NCBI GenBank assembly: GCA_036136335.1
Contig: JAYZQT010000007.1
Coordinates: forward strand, 62,001 to 126,000
Length of the DNA stretch: 64,000 nt
Direction of reading: 5' to 3'
Source: JAYZQT01 sp036136335
GTDB taxonomy: Bacteria; Pseudomonadota; Alphaproteobacteria; MPNO01; UBA830
Positions 45,034 through 53,985 of this stretch are shown piece by piece; position 1 is the stretch's first letter; each line of letters opens with the position of its first letter. Made by a program: the position numbers and the translations under genes. Below the pieces are notes generated by a model, which was given only the letters and a program-made list of their open reading frames with translations, did no database searches and was not told where the DNA came from.

Positions 45034-46052
45034 AGATTTCACCTGAAAAAACCGGGCTTCTTACGATGGGTGTAATCGGTGTTGTACTGATTTTCGTCCT
45101 GCCGGTGGTCGCTGAAGTGTTCGTTCTGTTTGAGCTTACCGTTTTCATGGTGATGTCAATACTGGCGCTAAGCTTGGCACTGGTCTGGGGCTTTGGCGGC
45201 ATCCTTTGTTTCGGACAATCTACCTTCTTTGGACTGGGCGCATACACTTACGCCGTGGCGGTTATAAATTTTGGCGAAAGCACCGTACCGATTTTTCTCG
45301 CGATTCTCCTCCCGGTTCTGCTCGCTATCGTCCTCGGTTATTTCATGTTCTGGGGCCGGGTGAGCGACGTCTACCTTGCCGTCATTACGCTAGCTGTATC
45401 TTTGATTTTCTATTACCTAGTGGGCGCATCGGCCGGCAGTGATTATAAAATCGGCGAGGCACTCCTCGGAGGATATAACGGCATGCCTTCGGTCCCCGCA
45501 ATCAATGTCCCGGGATACCCCAAATTGGAAATCGTGTACGGCGATCTATACATTCTCACCGCCACGGTTCTCATGCTGGTTTATTTTGGCCTCCGTTGGT
45601 TTCTGGCGAGCGACTTTGGCCATGTTGTCGTCTCGATCCGTGAAAATGAAGAACGCACCGCGCTTCTCGGGTATGACACCCGGTTCTACAAGCTGACGGT
45701 CTTCGCCATTGGCGCCGGGATAGCGGGGATAGCTGGCACACTTTTCACCGCCTGGGGCGCTTATGTCAGCCCCACTGTTTTCTCCATGATTTTCACTGCA
45801 CAAATCATTATCTGGATTCTCGTAGGTGGTCTAGGCACGCTTGTAGGAGCGATAGTGGGCTGCATGCTGATCCAGTTTGCTACCACATGGCTCGGTGAAA
45901 CGAAGTTGGCAGACATCAACCTAATTCTCGGAGCGGTTTTCGTGCTGCTTGTACTGTTTATTCCCAAGGGAATTGTTCCGATGCTCCGGGATCAGCTTTC
46001 ACCGATCATCCGGAGCAGAGACAAAACAGACCCGCGTTCGGATCTCAACTGA
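45030..46052 (+). CDS. Branched-chain-amino-acid/amide-type ABC permease, LivM-like
   Basis: A 340-residue permease of the LivM/UrtC type with about ten membrane segments; typical segments are WGFGGILCFGQSTFFGLGAY, VSIRENEERTALLGYDTRFYK and FAIGAGIAGIAGTLFTAWGA. Starts at GTG overlapping the previous gene by 4 bases; its TGA shares a base with the ATG of the next ATPase gene (TGATG). Confidence 0.93.
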   Translation: MKISPEKTGLLTMGVIGVVLIFVLPVVAEVFVLFELTVFMVMSILALSLALVWGFGGILCFGQSTFFGLGAYTYAVAVINFGESTVPIFLAILLPVLLAIVLGYFMFWGRVSDVYLAVITLAVSLIFYYLVGASAGSDYKIGEALLGGYNGMPSVPAINVPGYPKLEIVYGDLYILTATVLMLVYFGLRWFLASDFGHVVVSIRENEERTALLGYDTRFYKLTVFAIGAGIAGIAGTLFTAWGAYVSPTVFSMIFTAQIIIWILVGGLGTLVGAIVGCMLIQFATTWLGETKLADINLILGAVFVLLVLFIPKGIVPMLRDQLSPIIRSRDKTDPRSDLN

Positions 46053-46789
46053 TGTCGCACGGTGTATTGCTACAAACCCACGATCTGACAATGCAGTTCG
46101 GCGGCGTTGTCGCGGTTAATCATGTAAATTTCACAATGGACGTGGGCGAGTTGAGATGTCTGATTGGTCCAAACGGAGCCGGAAAAAGTACATTTTTCAA
46201 ATGTTTGATCGGACAGCTTACGCCCACTGTCGGAAGCATCGAACTAAACGGCCACGATATCACTGGTGCCGAACCTCACGAAGTTGCCCGGCAGGGGGTC
46301 GCAATAAAAACACAGGTGCCCAGCCTGTTCGATGGTTTGAGCGCCGCCGAGCATTTACGCCTAGCGGCTCGGCGTCTCAACGACCGGTCCACAACCGCCG
46401 CCAAAGTCGAGGAAATTCTCGAACTGATTGGGCTGACCGGTCACGCGCAGCAGATGGTTGGTCAATTGCCGCATGGTCAACGACAATGGCTGGAATTGGG
46501 TGTGGTCATGGCAAGTGACCCTGATCTGATGCTTCTGGACGAGCCAACAGCCGGCATGACACACCAGGAAGTCGTGCAGACAGCGGACCTGATAAGACGA
46601 ATTAGCCAGGGCCGGTCACTTATTGTTGTCGAACATGACATGCAATTCATCCGGATGATTGCAGAGAAAGTAACCGTTTTTCATCAAGGTAAAATTCTGA
46701 TGGAAGATACTATGGAAAACGTTATCCGAAATTCGGAAGTCCGCGATGTCTATCTAGGCAAGCAAGCCGGAAATTTTTTGGAATGCTGA
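46052..46789 (+). CDS. ABC transporter ATPase, LivG/UrtD-like
   Basis: A 245-residue ATPase that powers the importer. Walker A is GPNGAGKS at 39-46 and Walker B LMLLDEPTAG at about 163. The signature reads LPHGQRQWLELG rather than LSGGQ, a form I know from urea-type UrtD proteins and which supports an amide/urea cargo over branched amino acids. Ends overlap the next gene by 7 bases. Confidence 0.93.
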   Translation: MSHGVLLQTHDLTMQFGGVVAVNHVNFTMDVGELRCLIGPNGAGKSTFFKCLIGQLTPTVGSIELNGHDITGAEPHEVARQGVAIKTQVPSLFDGLSAAEHLRLAARRLNDRSTTAAKVEEILELIGLTGHAQQMVGQLPHGQRQWLELGVVMASDPDLMLLDEPTAGMTHQEVVQTADLIRRISQGRSLIVVEHDMQFIRMIAEKVTVFHQGKILMEDTMENVIRNSEVRDVYLGKQAGNFLEC

Positions 46790-47487
46790 AAATTTCCGGA
46801 CTCCATTCTGGCTATGGCCGAATACCGATTCTTAACGGTATCAACCTGGATGTGGCTGTGGGACAGGTCATTGGAATTCTGGGTCATAACGGGATGGGCA
46901 AAACCACTCTCATGAAAACCATCATGGGATTTATCGATGTCACGAAAGGTAGTATCGCACTAGAGGGCCAGAATATTACCCGGACGGCGCCCCATCAGCG
47001 CGCCCGCGCCGGGTTCGGATACGTACCGCAAGGCAGAGACATCTTCCCGCGAATGACCGTTCATGACAATCTCAGGTTTGCTGTTGCGGCAGCCGGGAAG
47101 CAAAACAAATTGAAAGTTGATGAAATACTTTCGCAATTTCAACGACTTGTTCCCTTGCTTGATCGGGAAGGTGGAGCTCTGAGCGGGGGTGAACAACAAA
47201 TTCTGGCAATTGCACGATGCCTTTGTGCTAGTCCTAAACTTATGTTTCTGGATGAACCAACGGAAGGCATTCAACCTTCAATTATCGAACAGATAATTGA
47301 ACTTTTGTCGGATCTTAAACGAGGCACAGGCTTGACGATCGTTGTCGTTGAACAAAATCTCCAATTCGTCGCGTCGCTCTCTGACCGTGTATCAATCATT
47401 CAGAAAGGCACTATCATCAATGAACTGGATCCTTCACAGCTCAAGGATGCGAAGATTTTGGACGAGTTTATTGGTGTGACACCCTAG
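46783..47487 (+). CDS. ABC transporter ATPase, LivF/UrtE-like
   Basis: A 234-residue ATPase with Walker A GHNGMGKTT, signature LSGGEQQ, Walker B LMFLDEPTEG and VPQGRDIFPRMTV, the LivF/UrtE-type sequence. Partner of the preceding ATPase in the same importer. Starts inside the end of that gene; 42 bases then separate it from the amidase. Confidence 0.94.
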   Translation: MLKISGLHSGYGRIPILNGINLDVAVGQVIGILGHNGMGKTTLMKTIMGFIDVTKGSIALEGQNITRTAPHQRARAGFGYVPQGRDIFPRMTVHDNLRFAVAAAGKQNKLKVDEILSQFQRLVPLLDREGGALSGGEQQILAIARCLCASPKLMFLDEPTEGIQPSIIEQIIELLSDLKRGTGLTIVVVEQNLQFVASLSDRVSIIQKGTIINELDPSQLKDAKILDEFIGVTP

Positions 47488-47529
47488 GACTTTCCCGATA
47501 CAGACCAGTTATTGAAACAGAGGTGACCG

Positions 47530-49041
47530 ATGTTCAGACATCCGACTATTACCCAGTTGAGAGAATGTGCTGAAGAGTTGGGCATGGCTCCCACAGACGA
47601 GTATTTGGAAGCTACCAAACGCATTGTCGGACCGTTAGTGGAAGCCTACCAAGCTCTTGACAATATTCCAGACTATGTACCGGAGGTAAAATATGCCCGA
47701 ACCCCCGGGTACCGTCCGGAACAAGACGAAAATCCCCACAACGCCTGGTACGTGAAAACTGCAATAAAAGGCGCGAAGCGCGGAAAGCTGGAGGGCAAAC
47801 GCGTCGCGGTCAAGGACAACATCTGTGTGGCTGGAGTTCAAATGATGAACGGGGCCTCTATTCTTGAAGGCTATGTACCCGAAGTCGATGCGACGGTTGT
47901 TACCCGGATCCTGGACTCTGGGGGTGAGATCGCAGGCAAGGCCGTTTGCGAATATTATTGCGTATCCGGCACCAGCAGTACCAGCTCAACCGGACCCGTG
48001 CATAACCCGCACCGGCATGGGTACTCTGCCGGCGGTTCTTCGTCAGGTAGTGCAGCACTGGTGGCATCCGGAGAGGTAGAAATGGCGCTGGGTGGCGATC
48101 AGGCAGGATCAATCCGAATTCCGTCTAGCTATTGCGGCGTATACGGCATGAAGGGAACATTTGGCTTGGTACCTTACACAGGGGCAGTCTCTCTGGAGAC
48201 CACCATCGATCACTGTGGCCCGATCACAAATTCAGTCTCAAACAACGCGCTTCTACTCGAAGTCATTGCGGGACCGGATGGTCTTGATTCTCGTCAGGCA
48301 GATGTCAAAACAGCGCGCTACACGAGGGCGATAGGCGAGGAAATAAAGGGTTTGCGTGTTGGGGTTGTCGCGGAGGGTTTCGGTCACGACAATTCTGAGC
48401 CGGACGTAGACGCAAAAGTCCGGGACGCTGCGGAGCGCATTGCCCAACTGGGTGCGGAAGTAATCGAAATTTCCGTTCCCATGCATAATATGACACGGGA
48501 AATATGGATTCCCATAGGGCACGACGGTGGCTTCCGAACGATGATGGCAACACACGGTGCGGGGGGCAACCACGAGGGTCTTTATGTGACTAGCCTGATT
48601 GATGCGACGTCGGGCTGGCAAGAGCGGTCAGACGATCTGGCCGATACAATTAAAATTATTTCATTGTTCAGCCAATATTCTCTCAAGCACTACCGGGGCC
48701 ATTATTACGCCAAGGCTATGAACTTACGACGCAAGCTGCGTCTGGCATACGATGCTGCGCTTGAAGATGTGGACCTCCTGTTAATGCCAACTTTACCTAT
48801 GAAAGCTTCCAGGCTGCCACCCACCGATGCTGGACCCGAACCCACAACCGCGGCAGCATGGGAAATGCTGGCGAATACCTGCGGCGTCAACCTCACTGGC
48901 CATCCAGCGATGTCACTGCCATGCGGACTGGAAGATGGCCGGCCAATCGGTTTGATGTTGATTGGACGGAAATGGGAAGAGGCAACAATCTACCGTATTG
49001 CATATTCGTTTGAACAATCAGGCAACTGGCGTGATTTCTGA
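47530..49041 (+). CDS. Amidase-signature amidase of the amide-uptake operon
   Basis: A 503-residue amidase with triad K95 (AVKDNI), S170/S171 (SAGGSSSGSAAL) and nucleophile S194 (GGDQAGSIRIPSSY). An N-terminal helical extension of about 85 residues precedes the core, as in the Rhodococcus and Pseudomonas amidases that work with nitrile hydratases. It should hydrolyse an amide to acid plus ammonia. It is coupled by position to the Liv/Urt-type importer, so the pair probably imports and splits the same amide. AGAGGTGA precedes the ATG. A convergent paralog lies at 49.8 kb. Confidence 0.92.
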   Translation: MFRHPTITQLRECAEELGMAPTDEYLEATKRIVGPLVEAYQALDNIPDYVPEVKYARTPGYRPEQDENPHNAWYVKTAIKGAKRGKLEGKRVAVKDNICVAGVQMMNGASILEGYVPEVDATVVTRILDSGGEIAGKAVCEYYCVSGTSSTSSTGPVHNPHRHGYSAGGSSSGSAALVASGEVEMALGGDQAGSIRIPSSYCGVYGMKGTFGLVPYTGAVSLETTIDHCGPITNSVSNNALLLEVIAGPDGLDSRQADVKTARYTRAIGEEIKGLRVGVVAEGFGHDNSEPDVDAKVRDAAERIAQLGAEVIEISVPMHNMTREIWIPIGHDGGFRTMMATHGAGGNHEGLYVTSLIDATSGWQERSDDLADTIKIISLFSQYSLKHYRGHYYAKAMNLRRKLRLAYDAALEDVDLLLMPTLPMKASRLPPTDAGPEPTTAAAWEMLANTCGVNLTGHPAMSLPCGLEDGRPIGLMLIGRKWEEATIYRIAYSFEQSGNWRDF

Positions 49042-49093
49042 AAAATAAAAAGGATGTGTTTTTGTCAAATCCAACTGGGACAGGTTGGTCTAT

Positions 49094-49787
49094 ATGGTAG
49101 CATTCGCGGTTGTTCCTTCAAAGCTGGCTCTAATTAATGTCGACATGCAGAACTGTTTTGTAGAGAACTCTCCAATAGCGGCGCCGGATGGCCTTGACGT
49201 GATGGACCACGTAAACCGGCTGATAAAAGCATACCGGTCTGCCGGAGTACTTATCCTCCACACGTCCCATGGCTGCGTCCAGATGGCAGCAACATCGGCG
49301 TTATGAAGGAAATCATTCCATCGTCCAATACGGATCTGATCCGCAAGGGCGCCCACAGCGCCGAGTTGCACCGTGACCTGGATACTGTCGATAGCGACGT
49401 GTTTCTTGACAGGCCGCGCTTTGGGTCCTTTCACGGTACTAATCTAGAAACAATCCTGAGATCCCGGGGAATCGATACCATCATCGTGTCAGGGATCGCA
49501 CCAACGTCTGTTGCGAAACAACTGCCCGTGAGGCTAGTGTCCGTGGCTTTCGCGTCTTCTTTCTGACCAACGGTACAGCCACGTTTGGGATTGGCGAACT
49601 CACGGCTTACGCTATTCAGAAAGCCACCAGCGCAACATTGGGCGCCCTGTTTGCGGAGCTATCAACAACTGACCAGATGATCGCACGCATCAACGCCGCC
49701 GCAAATACGGCAACGCCCCCGCAAACAGGCTCCTACACACTGACCAACCAGCTTATGTTGATCTGCCACGCCGGGACGGCTCATTGA
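49094..49787 (+). pseudogene. Frameshifted isochorismatase-like hydrolase
   Basis: Three consecutive frames together encode one isochorismatase-like protein of about 231 residues. Frame 1 from the ATG at 49094 reads ALINVDMQNCFVE with the catalytic Asp; near 49276 a one-base loss shifts to frame 2, where RPDGSNIGVMKEIIPS and HGTNLETILRSRGID follow; near 49500 a second one-base loss shifts to frame 3, with TNVCCETTAREASVRGFRV carrying the catalytic Cys. Restoring one base at each point gives a continuous frame ending in TGA at 49785-49787. Both sites are in ordinary, non-homopolymer sequence. It overlaps the convergent amidase by 7 bases and ends the amide-transport operon. Either a recent pseudogene or two assembly errors. 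Confidence 0.85.
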
Positions 49788-51313
49788 CGGGCAGTACCCA
49801 TATTCTCCCAGTCACAGGATTGTTCAAAGGCATGAGCGGCACGATAGATGGTCGTTTCATCAAAATGCTTGCCTACCAACATCATACCGACGGGACGGTC
49901 ACCTTCCCCATAACCACAAGGGATGGATATTGCGGGATGTCCCGAAACGTTAAAGGGGGAGGTATTCCCGATCGACTCCCAACAATGTTGCATGGTTTCA
50001 AGGAAGCCGGCATCGGGTTCGGGTATACGAGACGTCATCATTGCCGTTGTTGGCAAAAGAAGCAGGTCATAACGGCCAAGCACTTTCTCGTATGCCGCAC
50101 TCAACACACGGCGCTGGTTTTGGCCTTTAGCGTAGAAGTGACTGCCATAGGCCTTGTTGCTGTAGCCTCCCAACAATAGGCCAAACCTGAATGTGTCAGG
50201 AAATTCCTCTGAACGTGCACCTGCTGCACTCATCAGGTCGACCAGAGACGTTGGATACACACCCGCGGTATTTTGGCCGAAGCCGTGCCCGCGAAACATA
50301 ACGTTATACATACCGTCAACGCAGATTGCTCCCCAGATCGCAAGCCCCGCGTCGTGCATGGGAATTGAAACCTCTTCAACCTCAGCACCAAGTTGTGAAT
50401 AATGCGCCGCTGCTGCACGAACGGTCGCATCCACATCCGGGTGTGAGTCGTGGCGGCCAAATCCTTCCCGTATAACCGCAATTTTCAACCCATCCGCAGA
50501 TTGGTTCAGGGCATCCGTATAGCGATCAACTCTGGGGACACGCTGGCGGGAATCAAGCTGATCTTCTCCTGCGATGGCCTCAAGAAAGAGTGCATTGTTC
50601 GCTACATCAGCAGAAATCGGACCAGCATGATCAATTGTCGTCTCAATCCCCATTATCCCGGTATAGGGGACGAGCCCGAATGTTGGTTTGAGCCCAACAA
50701 CCCCAGAAAATGATGCGGGGATACGCACCGAACCCGCCTGATCTCCGCCAAGCGCCATGTCTACGTCACCTGCGGCAACTAGTGCTGCGCTGCCAGTCGA
50801 GGAACCACCTGGGGTAAACCCGGGGTTTCGTGGACTGTGCACGACGCTGCTTGCAGAGGTTGAACTGCCACCCGAAAGACAGAAATACTCGCAAACAGCC
50901 TTGCCAGTGATTGTCCCACCGGCATCCAATACACGGGTCACCACAGTCGCATCAATATCAGGCACGTAACCTTCCAGAACTGACGCACCATTCATCATGG
51001 GGATTTCAGCGACACATGCGGAATCTTTTATAGCAACCGTTTTTCCTGCAAGGATTCCAGTATTTGCACCTTTTATTGTCGATTTCACATACCAGGCACC
51101 ATGCTTGTTTTCTTCGCCTTCTGGACGATACCAATCACCACGGGGATATTTAACCTCTGGCAATGAATCAGGCATGCTCTCGACGGTGTTAAAGGAATCC
51201 ACAAACGGCCCCATAAACGACAACACGTCGGCCACGTATTGATCATCCATTTCAAAACCTAATTCATCGCCGATCTCTCTAAGCTGGTCCGTTGTAGGTA
51301 AATCAAACTTCAT
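49781..51313 (-). CDS. Amidase-signature amidase, paralog of the operon amidase
   Basis: A 510-residue amidase with K96 (AIKDSA), S171/S172 (TPGGSSTGSAAL) and S195 (GGDQAGSVRIPASF), and the same 85-residue N-terminal extension as the amidase at 47.5 kb; both share NGASxLEGYVP and FGLVPYTG. The order of blocks suggests an inverted tandem duplication around the broken hydrolase. AAGGGAG lies before the ATG. It likely has a related amide substrate; residues after the core differ enough to suggest divergence in specificity. Confidence 0.92.
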   Translation of the reverse strand: MKFDLPTTDQLREIGDELGFEMDDQYVADVLSFMGPFVDSFNTVESMPDSLPEVKYPRGDWYRPEGEENKHGAWYVKSTIKGANTGILAGKTVAIKDSACVAEIPMMNGASVLEGYVPDIDATVVTRVLDAGGTITGKAVCEYFCLSGGSSTSASSVVHSPRNPGFTPGGSSTGSAALVAAGDVDMALGGDQAGSVRIPASFSGVVGLKPTFGLVPYTGIMGIETTIDHAGPISADVANNALFLEAIAGEDQLDSRQRVPRVDRYTDALNQSADGLKIAVIREGFGRHDSHPDVDATVRAAAAHYSQLGAEVEEVSIPMHDAGLAIWGAICVDGMYNVMFRGHGFGQNTAGVYPTSLVDLMSAAGARSEEFPDTFRFGLLLGGYSNKAYGSHFYAKGQNQRRVLSAAYEKVLGRYDLLLLPTTAMMTSRIPEPDAGFLETMQHCWESIGNTSPFNVSGHPAISIPCGYGEGDRPVGMMLVGKHFDETTIYRAAHAFEQSCDWENMGTARQ

Positions 51314-51538
51314 GGTTTTTCTCCCTTTTCGGCGGCCCGGCGCCTGTATCAGATTTATCTTATGGTCAATCCTAATACCAATAAAGTCACTGCGTCATTG
51401 ATATAGTTTTCTCTGTGGCCCCGTAAAACCTAACATCTTCAATCGGGTCAAAGACAATTTGGCACTATTATTGGGTTTCATGCTGCTATAATTGGATACG
51501 AAACCCATCAGGAGCCGGAATTTCCGGTAACAGGTATC

Positions 51539-52258
51539 ATGGATAATCTTACTGACTTGCTGAATCAGCAAATGCCCTTGACGACCCAGGGCTATTCCGT
51601 CGGATCTCGCACCGCCGGTCTCGTAATTGTCGATGAAATCAACGGCTTTGCCACGGTGGGTGCTGGCAACCTCGCTCCGGCCGTCGAAAACCCTCAGGTT
51701 ACAACCATGATTCAGGAAACCGACCGAATTGCCCGCGGCTTCTGCGAGAAAAACCTGCCCATTCTGGCTTTCCTCGATACGCATGTTCCCGGCAAACCTG
51801 AGCCACCCTATCCACCTCATTGTGAAAAAGGAACCGGCGAGGAAGAACTGGTTTCTGAACTCAAATGGCTCGAATCGGCCACCAATGCCTCATTCGTCCA
51901 GAAGGACTGCATAAACGGGTTTGTTGGCGCCTTCGGTGTCGATGGTCGCAACAGGGTAGTAGACTGGATTTCAGAAAACCACATCGAGGAACTTCTTGTA
52001 GTTGGTATCTGTACCGATATATGCGTGATGGACTTTGTCCTTACCACCCTTTCGGCAAGAAATCACAACATGATACCACCCCTTTCTGAAATCCTAGTGT
52101 ACGACGCGGGTTGCGCAACCTACGACCTTCCCCGACAGACAGCCGAAAAAATTGGTTATGGCGCAGCTGCCGCCCACCCCCAGGATGCCACCCATCATAT
52201 GGGGCTGTACTTCATGGCTTCGCGGGGGGCGCAATTGTGCAACAGCGTCTTGGTTTGA
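51539..52258 (+). CDS. Isochorismatase-family hydrolase, nicotinamidase-like
   Basis: A 239-residue hydrolase with the nicotinamidase arrangement: D32 in IVDEINGF, metal-ligand candidates D80, H82 and H94 (FLDTHVPGK and PPHCEKGTGEEE), K122 in QKDCIN and the nucleophile C162 in GICTDICVMDF. The DTH and HCxxGTGE motifs are characteristic of PncA-like enzymes that turn nicotinamide into nicotinate and ammonia. It lies divergent from the amidase, with a weak ribosome site. The sequence is long for PncA (about 213) and the substrate could also be another aromatic amide. Confidence 0.86.
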   Translation: MDNLTDLLNQQMPLTTQGYSVGSRTAGLVIVDEINGFATVGAGNLAPAVENPQVTTMIQETDRIARGFCEKNLPILAFLDTHVPGKPEPPYPPHCEKGTGEEELVSELKWLESATNASFVQKDCINGFVGAFGVDGRNRVVDWISENHIEELLVVGICTDICVMDFVLTTLSARNHNMIPPLSEILVYDAGCATYDLPRQTAEKIGYGAAAAHPQDATHHMGLYFMASRGAQLCNSVLV

Positions 52259-52297
52259 GAGAAAAACCCGCTCCGATTGTCGAACACAGAAGGTGTT

Positions 52298-53851
52298 TTA
52301 ATTACCGGGTGTAACAAATCCTGCAAAGTGTTCTGCGCGAAATGAGGACAATGCAACCGGATTTTCGGGCGAAGTGTCGTTGACTCTAAGCTCGAACACA
52401 ACATCCCCCGTAGGGCCGGAAGTGACCTCGATTAGCCTAGCCTGACAATGCCCCTTGTTGATTTGGCCTGACGGCAGGCCTTCCAGCGTACAGACACCGC
52501 CATAGTTAATGAAAGTATTCCCGGTTTCCGGCAGACGCAACGCTCCGCTTTGATATGTCGAGTAGGTTCCATCCTCCCCGAGGCCGCGTGACCAGATCTG
52601 TTCCACCGAGCGGTTTTCAGTATCAACTGCGAATTCCACCGCCCTGCTATAGCAATCCGCCTCGGCCATTTTTTTATCAAATGGAAGTGCCCGGTGATTC
52701 CCGTTATCGAAACACATTATTGTTCCCGATGCCGTCACGGAACAGTCATGTTGGTGAAACTGCCATTCCAAACCGTTGCTGGGTTTAAGAAGCTTTTTAG
52801 ACCAGGGCTCCTTCCAGTTGCCAGGATCTCCAAGGATCCATTCCAGATCACCCTTCTCTCTATTAATTGAAATCATGCAGTCCTGGTGACGAACAGACAC
52901 AATGATTTGATCTTTAGCGGCATCGTAAGCCAGACCATTTACATGGCTCCAGTCACAGGTTCCCGGAAACCCTCTGTGCACCCAGTAGCCGCCACGGCTA
53001 CCATAACAAACGCGATGTGGGTCAAGGAGGTCCAAAAGGCGATACTCATTTATAACCCTGCCGCCGTTGTCAAACTCAACCAAAACGTCGCCCACAACCC
53101 TGGCCGTTTCCGTACCACCTTCAGGGTCGTCTTCTGTAGCTGGGAACCCTTCAACCTCACGAATTTCCATACTGCACGCGAGCAGGTTTCCGGACGGCAG
53201 TTCGATCGCCGCATGATGGAACATCCCGGTAGGGACGCCGATGGCCCCTTTTGGTGTCGTTTTGCCATGCCATCGTTCCGCCGCATACCATTCTCGCACA
53301 GTATCACCCAACAGATTGATCTCGGTTATGCACCCATCAGATACATAGAGTATGTTGCCGTTTTTGAGACACCGTACATCCCCAATGGCTTCATCAACTC
53401 TGTATATCCAGACCACCTCACCCACCTGATCTACAGCCACAATCAATCCAAAATCTTCAAGATGTTCTGCCGCGGGTGAATGCCTGATATTGAACAAGAC
53501 TAGGCCCGGTTCACGCTTTTCAGAAACACAGGTCATGACCTCTATTGGTGGTATGTCAGCTGGCAACGAAACCCCGGTAAAGGAAAGCGGAGTTGCGCCT
53601 TCAGGTTGTCCGCCCCCTTCATATTCAGACCTGACAGTGACTGTGCACTGCTCGCCTGCATGGATGCCTACCAGGGGTATCCGGTGTTGACGTCGCAATT
53701 CCGCGCCGGAGGAAAATTCCCATGCACGCGAGAAACTTGAAATCCTGATTGCCGCTCGTGACGGAATGTCGGTTGTAAATTCCAGAATTCCTGTGAGGGG
53801 AACACGGGCACTAGGGTCTGCATAAACAGTGGGATCAGAGAGATATTTCAT
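52298..53851 (-). CDS. Aryl-sulfate sulfotransferase (ASST) family protein, no signal peptide
   Basis: A protein of about 517 residues in the ASST family. The four catalytic positions of E. coli ASST can be placed: a histidine in GMFHHAAIELPSGN (213), H303 in DWSHVNGLAYD, R321 in SVRHQD and H368 in FHQHDCSVT. The spacing between the second and third is 18, as in E. coli (H356, R374). ASST passes sulfate from one phenol to another through a sulfohistidine. No signal peptide is present, so the enzyme would be cytosolic, unlike the known periplasmic ones. I start at the ATG at 53851; a TTG 18 codons earlier is in frame but has no site. Divergent from the TctC-like gene. Confidence 0.86.
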   Translation of the reverse strand: MKYLSDPTVYADPSARVPLTGILEFTTDIPSRAAIRISSFSRAWEFSSGAELRRQHRIPLVGIHAGEQCTVTVRSEYEGGGQPEGATPLSFTGVSLPADIPPIEVMTCVSEKREPGLVLFNIRHSPAAEHLEDFGLIVAVDQVGEVVWIYRVDEAIGDVRCLKNGNILYVSDGCITEINLLGDTVREWYAAERWHGKTTPKGAIGVPTGMFHHAAIELPSGNLLACSMEIREVEGFPATEDDPEGGTETARVVGDVLVEFDNGGRVINEYRLLDLLDPHRVCYGSRGGYWVHRGFPGTCDWSHVNGLAYDAAKDQIIVSVRHQDCMISINREKGDLEWILGDPGNWKEPWSKKLLKPSNGLEWQFHQHDCSVTASGTIMCFDNGNHRALPFDKKMAEADCYSRAVEFAVDTENRSVEQIWSRGLGEDGTYSTYQSGALRLPETGNTFINYGGVCTLEGLPSGQINKGHCQARLIEVTSGPTGDVVFELRVNDTSPENPVALSSFRAEHFAGFVTPGN

Positions 53852-53985
53852 TTGGCAACTTTTGAACCTGAGTTGTATTGCGGAACCATTTTTGTTTGCC
53901 TTCAACCGTAGTGGCGTTAACTTTGTTCCGCAAAACTAATTTGAGGTAAAATACGAAGAAGTTAGATTATTGAAGGAGGAGAAAT

